From NCBI RefSeq assembly GCF_010731535.1, contig NZ_AP022581.1:1435952-1499951 (forward strand): a stretch of DNA of 64,000 bases. The letters run 5' to 3'. Below the pieces are notes generated by a model, which worked only from the letters and a program-made list of their open reading frames with translations, did not search any database and had not been told where the DNA came from. This stretch comes from Mycobacterium lacus (GTDB taxonomy: Bacteria; Actinomycetota; Actinomycetes; Mycobacteriales; Mycobacteriaceae). Positions 54,419 to 63,894 of the stretch are shown here, in pieces. Position 1 is the first letter of the stretch; every line of letters begins with the position of its first letter. The position numbers and the translations under genes were made by a program.

Positions 54419-55546
54419 GTGCGGACCAGAGTGGCCGACCTGCTCGGCGTCGAGTTCCCGATCTGTGCATTCAGTCACTGCCGCGATGTCGTGGCCGCGG
54501 TGACCAATGCGGGTGGGTTCGGGATCCTCGGCGCTGTCGCGCACAGCGCCAAGCGGCTGGAGAGCGAGCTGACCTGGATCGAGGAGCAGACGGGCGGCAA
54601 GCCGTACGGGGTCGACCTGTTGTTGCCGCCCAAGTATGTCGGCGCCGAGCTGGGGGGAATCGACGCGCAGCAGGTCGCCGACCTGCTGCCCGAGGAGCAC
54701 CGCACGTTCGTCGACGACTTGCTGGCCCGTTACGGCATCGCCCAGCCCGCCGGGGAGCAACGCGCGGGGTCGGGGGGCGGGCTCAACATCTCGCCCAAGG
54801 GCTACGAGCCCCTGCTCGATGTCGCGTTCGCCCACGACATCCGGCTGATTGCCAGCGCGCTCGGGCCGCCGCCGCGTGACCTCGTCGAGCGAGCCCACGA
54901 CAACCACGTCCTGGTGGCCGCCCTGGCCGGCACCACCGAACACGCGCGCCGGCACGCGTCCGCGGGCGTTGACCTGATCGTCGCGCAGGGCACCGAGGCC
55001 GGCGGACACACCGGTGAGGTGGCGACCATGGTCCTGGTCCCCGAAGTCGTAGATGCCGTGGACCCGCTTCCCGTCCTGGCGGCCGGCGGGATCGCCCGCG
55101 GCCGCCAGATGGCGGCGGCTCTGGCCCTGGGCGCTGGAGGGGTCTGGTGCGGGTCGGTGTGGCTGACCACCGAGGAAGCCGAGACGCCCCCGGTGGTCAA
55201 GGACAAGTTCCTGGCCGCCAGCTCGTCGGACACGGTGCGGTCCCGGTCGTTGACCGGCAAGCCGGCGCGGATGCTGCGCACGGCCTGGACCGACGAGTGG
55301 GACCGGCCCGATAGCCCGGACCCCCTTGCCATGCCCCTGCAGACCGCTCTGGTCGCCGGGCCGCAGCTGCGCATCAACCAGGCCGCCAGTCATCCGGGCG
55401 CAAAGGCCCGAGAACTGGCGACCTACTTCGTTGGCCAGGTGGTCGGATCGCTCGATAGGGTGCGGCCGGTGCGCTCGGTGGTGCTCGACATGGTCGAGGA
55501 GTTCATCGACACCGTCGGGCGACTCGACGCGCTCGTTGATCGGTGA
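54419..55546 (+). CDS. nitronate monooxygenase / 2-nitropropane dioxygenase-like FMN protein (Rv1533-like)
   Basis: 375 residues from GTG 54419, equal to Rv1533. TIM-barrel flavoprotein features: PICAFSHCRDVVAAVTNAGG and FGILG at the N-terminus, IVAQGTEAGGHTGEVATMVL near residue 185, and ALALGAGGVWCGSVWLTTEE near 235, which bind FMN phosphate. The frame is open upstream to 54275, but that part overlaps the divergent gene. It lies in one transcript with the TetR gene (6-bp gap). True substrate unknown; enoyl-type or nitronate oxidation are both possible for this family. Confidence 0.88.
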   Translation: MRTRVADLLGVEFPICAFSHCRDVVAAVTNAGGFGILGAVAHSAKRLESELTWIEEQTGGKPYGVDLLLPPKYVGAELGGIDAQQVADLLPEEHRTFVDDLLARYGIAQPAGEQRAGSGGGLNISPKGYEPLLDVAFAHDIRLIASALGPPPRDLVERAHDNHVLVAALAGTTEHARRHASAGVDLIVAQGTEAGGHTGEVATMVLVPEVVDAVDPLPVLAAGGIARGRQMAAALALGAGGVWCGSVWLTTEEAETPPVVKDKFLAASSSDTVRSRSLTGKPARMLRTAWTDEWDRPDSPDPLAMPLQTALVAGPQLRINQAASHPGAKARELATYFVGQVVGSLDRVRPVRSVVLDMVEEFIDTVGRLDALVDR

Positions 55547-55552
55547 CGCGGG

Positions 55553-56197
55553 GTGAGCACCACTCGGCGGCGCCGGGCCGTCAGCGACGAAGAAAAGTCG
55601 CGCCGGCGCGACGAGATCATGGCCGCAGCCAAAGAAGTCTTTGCCCGCAAGGGTTTTCACGCCACCACCGTCGCAGACATCGCCAAACAGGCCGGCCTCG
55701 CGTACGGCTTGATCTACTGGTACTTCGACTCCAAGGACGAGTTGTTCCACGCCTTGATGGCGGTAGAGGAGCAGGCGCTGCGCGCACATCTCACGGCGGC
55801 GCTGAACGGGGCCGGCGGGCCGGTCGACGGCGCAGGGGGAGAGGCGTCGCTTCGGGCCTTGTTGGAGGCCTCCGTCCAGGCCACGTTCGAGTTCTTCGAA
55901 GCCGACAGGGCCACCGTCAAGCTGCTTCTCCGCGACGCGTATTCGCTTGGCGACCGATTCGAAAAGCACCTGGGCGGGATCTACGAGCGGTTCATCGACG
56001 ACATCGAAACCGTCATCGTCGCCGCTCAAGAACGCGGTGAAGTGGTGGCCGCCCCGCCCCGGATGGTGGCTTACACGCTGGCGGCGCTGGTGGGCCAGTT
56101 GGCCCACCGGCGGCTTAGCACGGACGACGACGTCACCGCCGCCCAGGTGGCAGACTTCGTCGCGTCGCTGGTGCTCGACGGGCTGCGCCCACGCTGA
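55553..56197 (+). CDS. TetR-family transcriptional regulator (Rv1534-like)
   Basis: 214 residues. The N-terminal helix-turn-helix is KEVFARKGFHATTVADIAKQ followed by AGLAYGLIYWYFDSKDELFH (residues ~26-66). The C-terminal ligand domain contains FFEADRATVKLLLRDAYSLG. Start GTG 55553, six bases after the preceding stop. It probably represses its own transcript and the divergent thioesterase gene through 54381-54396; an acyl-CoA or lipid effector is plausible from context only. Confidence 0.9.
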   Translation: MSTTRRRRAVSDEEKSRRRDEIMAAAKEVFARKGFHATTVADIAKQAGLAYGLIYWYFDSKDELFHALMAVEEQALRAHLTAALNGAGGPVDGAGGEASLRALLEASVQATFEFFEADRATVKLLLRDAYSLGDRFEKHLGGIYERFIDDIETVIVAAQERGEVVAAPPRMVAYTLAALVGQLAHRRLSTDDDVTAAQVADFVASLVLDGLRPR

Positions 56198-56349
56198 CCG
56201 CGGCACCCACACCCATAGGGCGAGGTCAGGGACCCTGAACCTGGTTAACGGCTGTCAACACGCAATGTGGAACCGTAAAGATTCGGCCACGCGGACCGGA
56301 TCACGTTGACCGCGCCGGGCTGGTCATGCATGATCGGTCGGGTAAGCAC

Positions 56350-56501
56350 CTCGTTAGGTGAGGCGTCTACACGAATACAGGCCACTGACCCCGAACGTCG
56401 AAAGACGCCCCGGGTCAGGACAGCTCCTCCCGGCTTAAGGGTTGAGCCCAGGTGGCTTCCGGTTTACCGGACACGTCGTGCAGTGCCAAAGCTCTGACGA
56501 G
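56350..56501 (+). ncRNA. M-box (ykoK) Mg2+ riboswitch
   Basis: Conserved M-box segments appear in order: CGTTAGGTGAGGCGTC (56352-56367), ATACAGGCCACTG, ACGTCGAAAGACGCC (56393-56408), and GTGCCAAAGCTCTGACGAG (56483-56501). The opening CTCGT pairs with the closing ACGAG. The homologous M. tuberculosis gene Rv1535 is also preceded by an M-box. Just downstream, ggggtgcggatcccc and ccgacattcgtcgg (56516-56529) can form hairpins without a T tract, so control by Rho or an alternative fold is more likely than a classic intrinsic terminator. The riboswitch should lower expression of the downstream genes at high Mg2+. Confidence 0.92.
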
Positions 56502-56604
56502 TGGGGTGCGGATCCCCGACATTCGTCGGATTCTGTGCTCCTTTGCTCGGTGTTGTTCGTGCGGATGCCCGCACGTGTCGTGACCGCGAGGAGGTGAGGG
56601 ACGT

Positions 56605-56685
56605 ATGAGTTCCAGTGACAGTCCGGACCGATATCCGGGCTTTGTTTCGTCCCGATCCGGTCCCCGGCGCGACGTTCTCAGCTGA
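56605..56685 (+). CDS. putative 26-residue leader peptide between M-box and Rv1535-like gene
   Basis: An ATG at 56605 with GAGGAGGTGAGG 5-16 bases upstream starts a 26-codon frame ending TGA at 56683. The product begins MSSSDSPDRYPG and ends RRDVLS, with three prolines. The strong ribosome site and the position between a riboswitch and its target gene suggest a translated leader. It could equally be chance; comparison across species is needed. Confidence 0.45.
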   Translation: MSSSDSPDRYPGFVSSRSGPRRDVLS

Positions 56686-56777
56686 GTCGTCAAACAGCGT
56701 CCTTGGATCGGAACCGTTGCGGGACGGACCAAGTCAGTCCATATGTCCACGTTTCGATTTCCGCCTAGGAGGCGAGC

Positions 56778-57020
56778 ATGACCGCAGCCCTGTACGACGA
56801 AGTAGTAACGGTAGCCCCCGCGCCCACGCTGCAGGTGGTGCGCGATGACACCCCCATTGCGGCCCCCGCGCCCAAGAAGGTGGCGCGCCAGGTCGACGCC
56901 CGACTCTTCGGTGCCGATGGGGACCCGCTGGTGGGTGGCGCCGCTCGTTTGCTGAGCATCCCGTTGCGTCACCTCTACGCGGCGCTGTGGCGCGTCGGCG
57001 TGCTCGAAATCCAGGCCTGA
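56778..57020 (+). CDS. small conserved mycobacterial protein (Rv1535-like)
   Basis: 80 residues: an Ala/Pro-rich N-terminus (VVTVAPAPTLQVV, PIAAPAPKK) and a more hydrophobic C-terminus (LLSIPLRHLYAALWRVGVLE). AGGAGGC lies eight bases before the ATG. No signal peptide or transmembrane helix is clear, though the C-terminal amphipathic segment could touch a membrane. It is controlled by the M-box upstream, so it probably acts under Mg2+ limitation. Function unknown. Confidence 0.85.
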   Translation: MTAALYDEVVTVAPAPTLQVVRDDTPIAAPAPKKVARQVDARLFGADGDPLVGGAARLLSIPLRHLYAALWRVGVLEIQA

Positions 57021-57130
57021 TCCGATGGATCGCGAGGAATCGATCGGCTCCAAGGGGTTACTCGACCGCATGCGGGGTCGTGCGGCCAGGTGACCCCTTG
57101 GGGGCCGCGGCGTTGAATCATGGGATTTGT

Positions 57131-57308
57131 GCCGCTTAAGTAGAATCGACGTAGCGGCGTCGATCCGGCTATCACCGGGGAGCCTTCGGAAGAACAGCCC
57201 ACTGGCCCAGTAAGGCCCGGTTGGCCCAGTAGAACCGAACGGGTTGGCCCGTCACAGCCGAAGTTGAGCGGTCACGCGTCGCGCGTGGCAAGCGGGGTGG
57301 TACCGCGG
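57131..57308 (+). ncRNA. T-box riboswitch of ileS, ultrashort stem I
   Basis: gccgct (57131-57136) pairs with agcggc (57153-57158), closing a loop with the specifier codon ATC (Ile) at 57145-57147 in tagaatcgac. The T-box sequence ggtggtaccgcgg (57296-57308) includes TGGT, complementary to the ACCA end of tRNA-Ile. The arrangement is the actinobacterial translational type, where uncharged tRNA-Ile frees the ribosome site of ileS. The sequestering pairing downstream (to ~57400) was not fully drawn. Confidence 0.92.
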
Positions 57309-57404
57309 CGTTCACGCACCAGCATGGCGTCGTCCCCGGACCTGATCACAGGCGCGCAGCGCTCCTGCGCGAAGCGCCACAGGGCACAGGGGAGACGACG
57401 CGCT

Positions 57405-60400
57405 TTGACCAAGAACGCTGAGTTCAGGGCGTATCCGAAGCTGGCCGGCGGGGCGCCGGACTTCTCGGCACTCGAGCTGGAGGTGCTCGAGTACTGGTTC
57501 CACGACGACACCTTCCGCGCCAGCATCGCGCGCCGCGGTGATGCGCCGGAATACGTGTTCTACGACGGGCCGCCGTTCGCCAACGGGCTGCCCCACTACG
57601 GGCACCTGCTCACCGGCTACGTCAAGGACATCGTCCCGCGGTATCGCACCATGCGCGGTTACAAGGTAGAGCGCCGCTTCGGCTGGGACACCCACGGGTT
57701 GCCCGCCGAGCTCGAGGTCGAACGCCAGCTCGGCATCACCGACAAATCCCAGATCGACGCCATGGGGATCGCCGCGTTCAACGACGCGTGCCGGGCATCG
57801 GTGTTGCGCTACACCGACGAATGGCAAGAATACGTGACTCGCCAAGCGCGCTGGGTCGACTTCGACAACGATTACAAGACACTGGATCTCGGCTACATGG
57901 AGTCGGTGATCTGGGCGTTCAAGCAGCTGTGGGACAAGGGCCTGGCATACGAGGGCTACCGGGTGCTGCCCTACTGCTGGCGTGACGAAACCCCGCTGTC
58001 CAATCACGAACTCCGGATGGACGACGACATCTACCAAAGCCGCCAGGATCCCGCGATCACGGTCGGCCTCAAGGTGGTGGGTGGCGAATGGGACGGCGCC
58101 TACCTGTTGGTATGGACGACGACACCGTGGACCCTGCCGTCCAACCTCGCGGTTGCGGTCAACCCGGACGTCACCTATGTGCAGGTTAGGGTCGGTGATC
58201 GTCGTTTCGTGCTGGCCGAGGCACGGCTGGCCGCCTACGCCCGTGAACTCGGCGAGGAGCCCCAGGTGGTGGGCACCTACCGGGGCGCCGACCTGCTGGG
58301 CACTCGGTATCTGCCGCCTTTTGCCTACTTCATGGACTCGCCCAACGCCTTTCGGGTGCTGCCAGGGGACTTCGTGACCACCGAGGATGGTACCGGCATC
58401 GTGCATATGGCGCCGGCCTACGGCGAGGACGACATGGTCACCACCGACACGGTCGGCATCGTGCCGGTCACCCCGGTCGACTCCAAGGGCCGCTTCGACG
58501 CGACCGTCCCGGATTACCAGGGGCAGCACGTCTTCGACGCCAACGCGCAGATCATCCGTGACCTGAAGAACCAGGGCGGTCCGGCGGCCGTGAACGGTGC
58601 GGTGCTGCTCCGCCATGAAACCTATGAGCACCCCTACCCGCACTGCTGGCGCTGTCGCAACCCGCTGATCTACCGGGCGGTGTCGTCCTGGTTCGTCACC
58701 GTCACCAAGTTCCGCGACCGCATGGTGGAACTGAATCAGCAGATCACGTGGCACCCCGAGCACGTCAAGGACGGCCAGTTCGGCAAGTGGCTCCAGGGTG
58801 CCCGCGATTGGTCGATCTCCCGAAACCGCTACTGGGGCACCCCGATCCCGGTGTGGAAGTCCGACGACCCGGCCTACCCCCGGATCGACGTCTACGGCAG
58901 CCTCGACGAACTGGAGCGCGACTTCGGGGTGCGGCCGACCAACCTGCACCGGCCCTATATCGACGAGCTCACCCGTCCCAACCCGGACGACGCGAGCGGC
59001 CGCAGCACGATGCGGCGCATCCCCGACGTGCTCGACGTGTGGTTCGATTCGGGCTCGATGCCGTACGCCCAGGTGCACTACCCGTTCGAGAATGGTGACT
59101 GGTTCGACGGGCATTACCCGGGTGACTTCATCGTCGAGTACATCGGGCAGACCCGCGGGTGGTTCTACACGCTGCACGTGCTGGCCACCGCGCTCTTCGA
59201 CCGGCCGGCGTTCAAAACCTGTGTGGCGCACGGGATCGTGCTGGGCTCCGACGGCCAGAAGATGAGCAAGTCACTGCGCAACTATCCCGACGTGACCGAG
59301 GTGTTCGACCGGGACGGGTCCGATGCCATGCGGTGGTTCCTGATGGCCTCGCCGATCCTGCGCGGCGGCAACCTGATCGTCACCGAACAAGGCATCCGCG
59401 AGGGGGTGCGGCAGGTCTTGCTGCCGTTGTGGAACGCCTACAGCTTCCTGGCGCTATACGCACCGAAAGTCGGTACCTGGCGCGCCGATTCGTCGCACGC
59501 GCTGGACCGCTACATCTTGGCCAAGCTGGCGGCGCTGCGCGACGACCTCACGGAGGCGATGGAGGTCTGCGACATCTCGGGGGCCTGCGAACAGCTACGC
59601 CAGTTCGCCGAGGCGTTGACGAATTGGTATGTGCGACGGTCGCGTTCGCGGTTCTGGGAAGAAGACGTCGACGCCATCGACACCCTGCACACCGTGCTGG
59701 AGGTGACCGCGCGGCTGGCCGCGCCGCTGTTACCGCTGACCACCGAGATCATCTGGCGCGGCCTCACCGGTGAGCGGTCGGTGCACCTGACGGATTGGCC
59801 GCGAGGCGACGAGCTACCCGCGGACCCCGATCTGGTCGCGTCGATGGACCAGGTCCGCGAGGTATGCTCGGCGGCGTCGTCGCTGCGTAAGGCCAAGAAG
59901 CTGCGGGTTCGCCTGCCGTTGCCGAAACTAACGGTGGCAGTGGATGATCCGCAGCGACTGAAGCCGTTTGCCGACCTGATCGCGGACGAGCTCAACGTCA
60001 AGCGCGTCGAACTGACCGACGCGATCGACAGCTACGGCCGGTTCGAGCTCACCGTCAACGCCCGCGTGGCCGGCCCACGGCTGGGCAAGGATGTGCAGGC
60101 CGCCATCAAGGCGGTCAAGGCGGGGGAAGGCGTCCTCAATCCGGACGGCACCGTGACCGCGGGCCCGGCAGTGTTGCAACCCGACGAATACAGTTCCCGG
60201 CTGGTGGCTGCCGACCCGGAGTTCACCGCGGCACTGCCCGGCGGCGCCGGTCTTGTCGTTCTGGACGGCACGGTGACTCCCGAACTGGAGGCAGAGGGCT
60301 GGGCCAAGGACCGCATCCGCGAACTGCAGGAGCTGCGCAAGTCGACGGGGCTGGACGTGTCCGACCGCATCCGGGTCGTGATGTCGGTGCCGGCCGAGCG

Positions 60401-60566
60401 GGTCGACTGGGCGCGGACCCACCGCGATCTCATCGCCGGCGAAATCCTGGCCACCAGTTTCGAATTCGGGGAGCCGGCCGATGCGGCGGAGATCGGTGAC
60501 GGTGTTCGGGTCGCGATCGCCAAGGTCGAAGCAGGCCGCGATGGGAGGGCGGGCTGCCCGGGGTGA
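57405..60566 (+). CDS. ileS: isoleucyl-tRNA synthetase
   Basis: 1053 residues. Class I synthetase with the HIGH-type motif LPHYGHLL near residue 63 and KMSKS in [13 protein letters not shown] near 619. [18 protein letters not shown] lies in the editing domain near 240, and [15 protein letters not shown] precedes the active site. TTG at 57405 is chosen: it follows GGGGAG, and residues from here ([18 protein letters not shown]) match the M. tuberculosis N-terminus. The frame is open to 57264 but that lies inside the T-box. The stop overlaps the start of the next gene by 4 bp. Confidence 0.97.
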   Translation: MTKNAEFRAYPKLAGGAPDFSALELEVLEYWFHDDTFRASIARRGDAPEYVFYDGPPFANGLPHYGHLLTGYVKDIVPRYRTMRGYKVERRFGWDTHGLPAELEVERQLGITDKSQIDAMGIAAFNDACRASVLRYTDEWQEYVTRQARWVDFDNDYKTLDLGYMESVIWAFKQLWDKGLAYEGYRVLPYCWRDETPLSNHELRMDDDIYQSRQDPAITVGLKVVGGEWDGAYLLVWTTTPWTLPSNLAVAVNPDVTYVQVRVGDRRFVLAEARLAAYARELGEEPQVVGTYRGADLLGTRYLPPFAYFMDSPNAFRVLPGDFVTTEDGTGIVHMAPAYGEDDMVTTDTVGIVPVTPVDSKGRFDATVPDYQGQHVFDANAQIIRDLKNQGGPAAVNGAVLLRHETYEHPYPHCWRCRNPLIYRAVSSWFVTVTKFRDRMVELNQQITWHPEHVKDGQFGKWLQGARDWSISRNRYWGTPIPVWKSDDPAYPRIDVYGSLDELERDFGVRPTNLHRPYIDELTRPNPDDASGRSTMRRIPDVLDVWFDSGSMPYAQVHYPFENGDWFDGHYPGDFIVEYIGQTRGWFYTLHVLATALFDRPAFKTCVAHGIVLGSDGQKMSKSLRNYPDVTEVFDRDGSDAMRWFLMASPILRGGNLIVTEQGIREGVRQVLLPLWNAYSFLALYAPKVGTWRADSSHALDRYILAKLAALRDDLTEAMEVCDISGACEQLRQFAEALTNWYVRRSRSRFWEEDVDAIDTLHTVLEVTARLAAPLLPLTTEIIWRGLTGERSVHLTDWPRGDELPADPDLVASMDQVREVCSAASSLRKAKKLRVRLPLPKLTVAVDDPQRLKPFADLIADELNVKRVELTDAIDSYGRFELTVNARVAGPRLGKDVQAAIKAVKAGEGVLNPDGTVTAGPAVLQPDEYSSRLVAADPEFTAALPGGAGLVVLDGTVTPELEAEGWAKDRIRELQELRKSTGLDVSDRIRVVMSVPAERVDWARTHRDLIAGEILATSFEFGEPADAAEIGDGVRVAIAKVEAGRDGRAGCPG

Positions 60567-61798
60567 GTGGCGGGACGATGCGGATTCTGGCGCTGTTTCG
60601 GGTGCACAACGGTGCGGAGGTATTGCCCCGAGTCTTGGACTCGTTGTCCGGCTGGTGCGATGACATCTATGCGATCGACGACCGCAGCACCGACAACACC
60701 GCGCAGATCCTGGCACAACACCCGGCAGTGACGAACGTCGTTCGCGCCCGCCCGGATCTGCCGCCCACGCCGTGGCTGATCCCCGAGTCCACCGGGCTGG
60801 AGTTGCTGTATCGCATGGCCGATTTCTGCCGCCCCGACTGGATCGTGATGGTCGATTCCGATCAGGTGGTCGCGGCCGATGGCGATATTCGCGAGGTCCT
60901 CGCCCGCACGCCGGACGACGTCGCGGCGCTGATGTGCCCGATGATCCCCAGCTGGAATGATCCGGACTACCCAGAGATGATCCCGATCATGGGAACCGCC
61001 GAGTCCGTGCGCGGGCCGTTCTGGCGTTGGCGTCCGGGGCTGTGTGCCGGAAGAAAAGCTATTCACAACCCGCACTGGCCGGCCAACATCACCGATCACG
61101 GTCGTATCGCACTGGTGAACGAGATTCGATTGCTGCACACCGGGTGGGCCACCCTTGCTGAACGGATCGCGAAAGTCGAGCACTACCGCAGGCTCGATCC
61201 GGACTGTCTGTTGAACTTCGGGGTCTCCTACGACCGAGCCCTGCTGTTCGGCTACGCGCTCGACGAGATCGACCTGTTGAAAGCCGACTACTGGCGGCGG
61301 GTACGCGGCGACTTCGACCCCGCCGAACCGGGTACGCGGCTGCCCATCGACCGGGAGCGCCTGGCGATCGGTTCCGGATACGGACCCCGAGCCGGCGCGT
61401 TTCACCCCGGCGTCGACCTCGCCGCCGAGCCGGGCACCCCGATATATGCCGTCACATCCGGAGTCGTTTGCCGCACAACCGAACTCGACGACAACGGACT
61501 TTGGGCGGTGACGATCTGCAACGCGGGCGTCGATACCGTCTACGTGTTCCGGTCCCACGGCGAGCGACGGCTGGCTATCGATGATCACATCACCGCGGGC
61601 GCGCGGATCGGCACAATCGGCCCCGAAACCGGATCAACGGACGGCTACCTGCACTTCGAGGTCCATATCGACGGCAGACACGCCGATCCGGTGCGCTATC
61701 TGGCGAACATGGGCCTGCAACCGTGGCCACCGCGGGGACGGCCGCGGCCGGTGTCGGGCACCTATCCGCCGGCAACGCCCTGCACCGTCGCCGTCTGA
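60563..61798 (+). CDS. family-2 glycosyltransferase fused to a LytM/M23-like domain
   Basis: A 411-residue two-domain protein. Residues ~5-230 are a GT-A glycosyltransferase: [31 protein letters not shown], and a DxD-type [10 protein letters not shown] near residue 95. Residues ~270-390 resemble the M23 (LytM) fold: [20 protein letters not shown] near 282 (metal-ligand His and Asp positions), SH near 331, and [10 protein letters not shown] near 362, where active enzymes have HLHFEV. The first His of HxH is Tyr, so peptidase activity is doubtful and a binding role is likelier. No signal peptide, so the protein is probably cytoplasmic. GTG start overlaps the ileS stop. M. tuberculosis has dinX after ileS, so this gene is an insertion relative to it. 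Confidence 0.75.
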   Translation: MSGGTMRILALFRVHNGAEVLPRVLDSLSGWCDDIYAIDDRSTDNTAQILAQHPAVTNVVRARPDLPPTPWLIPESTGLELLYRMADFCRPDWIVMVDSDQVVAADGDIREVLARTPDDVAALMCPMIPSWNDPDYPEMIPIMGTAESVRGPFWRWRPGLCAGRKAIHNPHWPANITDHGRIALVNEIRLLHTGWATLAERIAKVEHYRRLDPDCLLNFGVSYDRALLFGYALDEIDLLKADYWRRVRGDFDPAEPGTRLPIDRERLAIGSGYGPRAGAFHPGVDLAAEPGTPIYAVTSGVVCRTTELDDNGLWAVTICNAGVDTVYVFRSHGERRLAIDDHITAGARIGTIGPETGSTDGYLHFEVHIDGRHADPVRYLANMGLQPWPPRGRPRPVSGTYPPATPCTVAV

Positions 61799-61809
61799 GA
61801 CGTCCGGCG

Positions 61810-62946
61810 TCACCCGTCGGACGCGGGCTTGCCCACCGGGGTCGCGAGCTGTTCGACGAGGGCCCGGGCGGATCGGATCGCCGAGCGGACCTCCTGCAGC
61901 AGCTTGGCCGGATGCTGTTGGTCCAACGCACTTAGCCTGTTATACCGGTCAACCCCGAAGCCCACCGATTCCACGCGAATTTCGAAGGGTAGCGCCAGGG
62001 TTCGCAATGCCTCGAAGTGTAGGTACGGGACGACCGGCTGACCGGTCACCAGCAGGCACGTCGACCGATGCATGCCCACAGTCCGCGCGGCGAAGGTATA
62101 GGTGTCCCCGGAGTTGGCCCGACGGTTGTCCGGGTCCGGGGAGGGTGTCTCGAGCAAAGTGATCGGCACGCCGACGTCGTTGGTATCGGGCGTGAAATTC
62201 CACACCGTCCGGTCGCGCTGGGGCCGGACGACCCGTCGCCGCAGGTGGTCGCCGGCCTGCCGGGCGTCGAGCCCGAAGGCGTCGGCCGCCGCGGCCACCA
62301 GGAGTTCGAATTCCGTCCGTGCGCCGGGCGCGCAGCTGGCGACCGCGTCCTCTTCGGAGTCCAGGAGGCGCCGCGACGCGGCGGCCAGCACCACATGGCC
62401 GATACGTCGACCGGTGGCCATTTCTCGCGCGTAGCCGGCCCGGAGCAGGTTGGTGTAGCGCCCACCGCCGATCACCAGCATGTAGTCGAAGTCCGCTCCC
62501 TCGGGCGCCGATTCGCCCGTGAGGCCCAGCTCGCCGGCCAGCGCGGTGATTTTGTCCAGTTGCGAGGCGGGTGAGTTGAGTCGCGGGATCAACCACCTGA
62601 CCGCGCCGGCGGCATCCTGGCTGTGCACCCGGCCGCCGCCACGGGCCCGTGCCCGGCCCCGGTAATCCCACACCGCGCTGAACTCGTCCAGAAACGCCAG
62701 CCGGGCCGCGAGGCCGAGGCCCTGCGGGAGGCTCCCACCGAACATGTCGACCAGCTCGGCGAGGGCGGGATGCGCACTCCAAGCCTCGACTTGGCGGCGG
62801 ACTTCGGCCGAGAAATCACCACCGTATCGGTCCACGGCAGTGGTCGCGGTAAGGGACGGGGGCACGCGACGTTCCTGTGATCGGGGTGGGTGAACTGTCT
62901 GGGTGGCTTCGCAGTCTAGTGAAGGAACCACCAGACCATCGATCAC
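61810..62946 (-). CDS. uncharacterised protein with weak YdcF/DUF218-like features
   Basis: About 378 residues from GTG 62946, possibly shorter from an internal start. I do not recognise it firmly. A Rossmann-like stretch DYMLVIGGGRYTNLLRAGYA (near residue 165), a later RRANSGDTYTFAARTVG, and STCLLVTGQPVVPYLHFEAL recall the order of motifs in DUF218 (ElyC/SanA/YdcF) proteins, which are linked to envelope biogenesis. There are no obvious membrane helices. It converges with the glycosyltransferase-LytM gene, only 11 bp apart. Confidence 0.6.
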   Translation of the reverse strand: MIDGLVVPSLDCEATQTVHPPRSQERRVPPSLTATTAVDRYGGDFSAEVRRQVEAWSAHPALAELVDMFGGSLPQGLGLAARLAFLDEFSAVWDYRGRARARGGGRVHSQDAAGAVRWLIPRLNSPASQLDKITALAGELGLTGESAPEGADFDYMLVIGGGRYTNLLRAGYAREMATGRRIGHVVLAAASRRLLDSEEDAVASCAPGARTEFELLVAAAADAFGLDARQAGDHLRRRVVRPQRDRTVWNFTPDTNDVGVPITLLETPSPDPDNRRANSGDTYTFAARTVGMHRSTCLLVTGQPVVPYLHFEALRTLALPFEIRVESVGFGVDRYNRLSALDQQHPAKLLQEVRSAIRSARALVEQLATPVGKPASDG

Positions 62947-62991
62947 TTCGTCTATGTGGTCCTACCTTTCACGGTTTCAGGGTCTGGGCCG

Positions 62992-63849
62992 CTAAGCGAC
63001 GCGGCGGAGCCAGATGCTGCCGGGTTCCTCGCTGACGCTCTCGGGGAGGTATCGGCGCACGATCTCTGGGCGCTTCTGCCAGATCCAGGAATTGAAGAAC
63101 ATGATTTGGAAGACGTTGTTGTAGCTCAGGAATGCACGCAACAGGTATGACTCGTTCCAGCTGCGACGCTGCTCCAGCCACGAGTCAGGGTATTCGAAGG
63201 GATAGAAAATGTCGTGAACGTGGATCACCACGCCGGGGCTTAGCCGCGGCAGCACCCTGAAAAGTAGCCAGTTGACATCGCTGCCCGGTTTGCTGACGTG
63301 CGTACTGTCGATAAAAAGAATGTCATTCTTGCCGAGCTTATCGAATGTTTCGATAGGAATGTCTTGAACGGCATTCTTGTGTATTGTTATCGCCTTGTGG
63401 TCGCCGTCTTTGAGCAGGCCTAGTAAGCGCTCGGGATTGGGCTCGACAAAAGTGAGTTCTAGGTCGTGTAGGTCGTGGTCGCGCACATCGAGGGCGATGG
63501 TGGAGGTAAAGCCCGACCCCACTTCCACAAGGTGTTTCGGCCGTAGCGCGTTCAGCATGGAGTAATAAACCGCTCCGTCGCCGAGCCCGTACCAGAGGTT
63601 TACCGGGTCGTAGCGACACCATGACTGCGAGAAATCAGCCCATTTCGGCCCCAGGCGATGGGCGAGTTCGACCTGTTCGGCTGCGCGAAGGTCGTAGGGC
63701 TCGGCGAGCTCGAGCCCCGCGCGCTGGGCGCGGGCACGATCGGCGTCGGCCACGCTCGAGATCGGCGAATAGAAATGACCCGGAGGGCTGAACAATTGAG
63801 TTGTGGGATCGGCAGGCGGCAGTTGTCCGGCGGCATCATGCGAATTCAC
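62992..63849 (-). CDS. class I SAM-dependent methyltransferase (Methyltransf_24-like)
   Basis: 285 residues. Motif I is LVEVGSGFTSTIALDVRD near residue 97, followed by LTFVEPNPERLLGLL. Motif II-like KNDILFIDSTHVSKPGSDVN lies near 175, and PGVVIHVHDIFYPFEYPDSW near 207 carries a likely catalytic HD pair typical of methyltransferases acting on sugars or polyketides. Start GTG 63847-63849 with GGAGG upstream. It lies beside glycosyltransferase-like and YdcF-like genes in a block absent from M. tuberculosis at this place. Substrate unknown. Confidence 0.8.
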   Translation of the reverse strand: MNSHDAAGQLPPADPTTQLFSPPGHFYSPISSVADADRARAQRAGLELAEPYDLRAAEQVELAHRLGPKWADFSQSWCRYDPVNLWYGLGDGAVYYSMLNALRPKHLVEVGSGFTSTIALDVRDHDLHDLELTFVEPNPERLLGLLKDGDHKAITIHKNAVQDIPIETFDKLGKNDILFIDSTHVSKPGSDVNWLLFRVLPRLSPGVVIHVHDIFYPFEYPDSWLEQRRSWNESYLLRAFLSYNNVFQIMFFNSWIWQKRPEIVRRYLPESVSEEPGSIWLRRVA

Positions 63850-63894
63850 GCCCGATAACCTCCTGTCCGCCGGTCGTGGTACGTAAAAGACCGC

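Noticed and set aside
57264..57404. N-terminal extension of IleS from 57264
   Set aside because: The segment contains the T-box sequence itself, and M. tuberculosis IleS similarity begins at the TTG at 57405.
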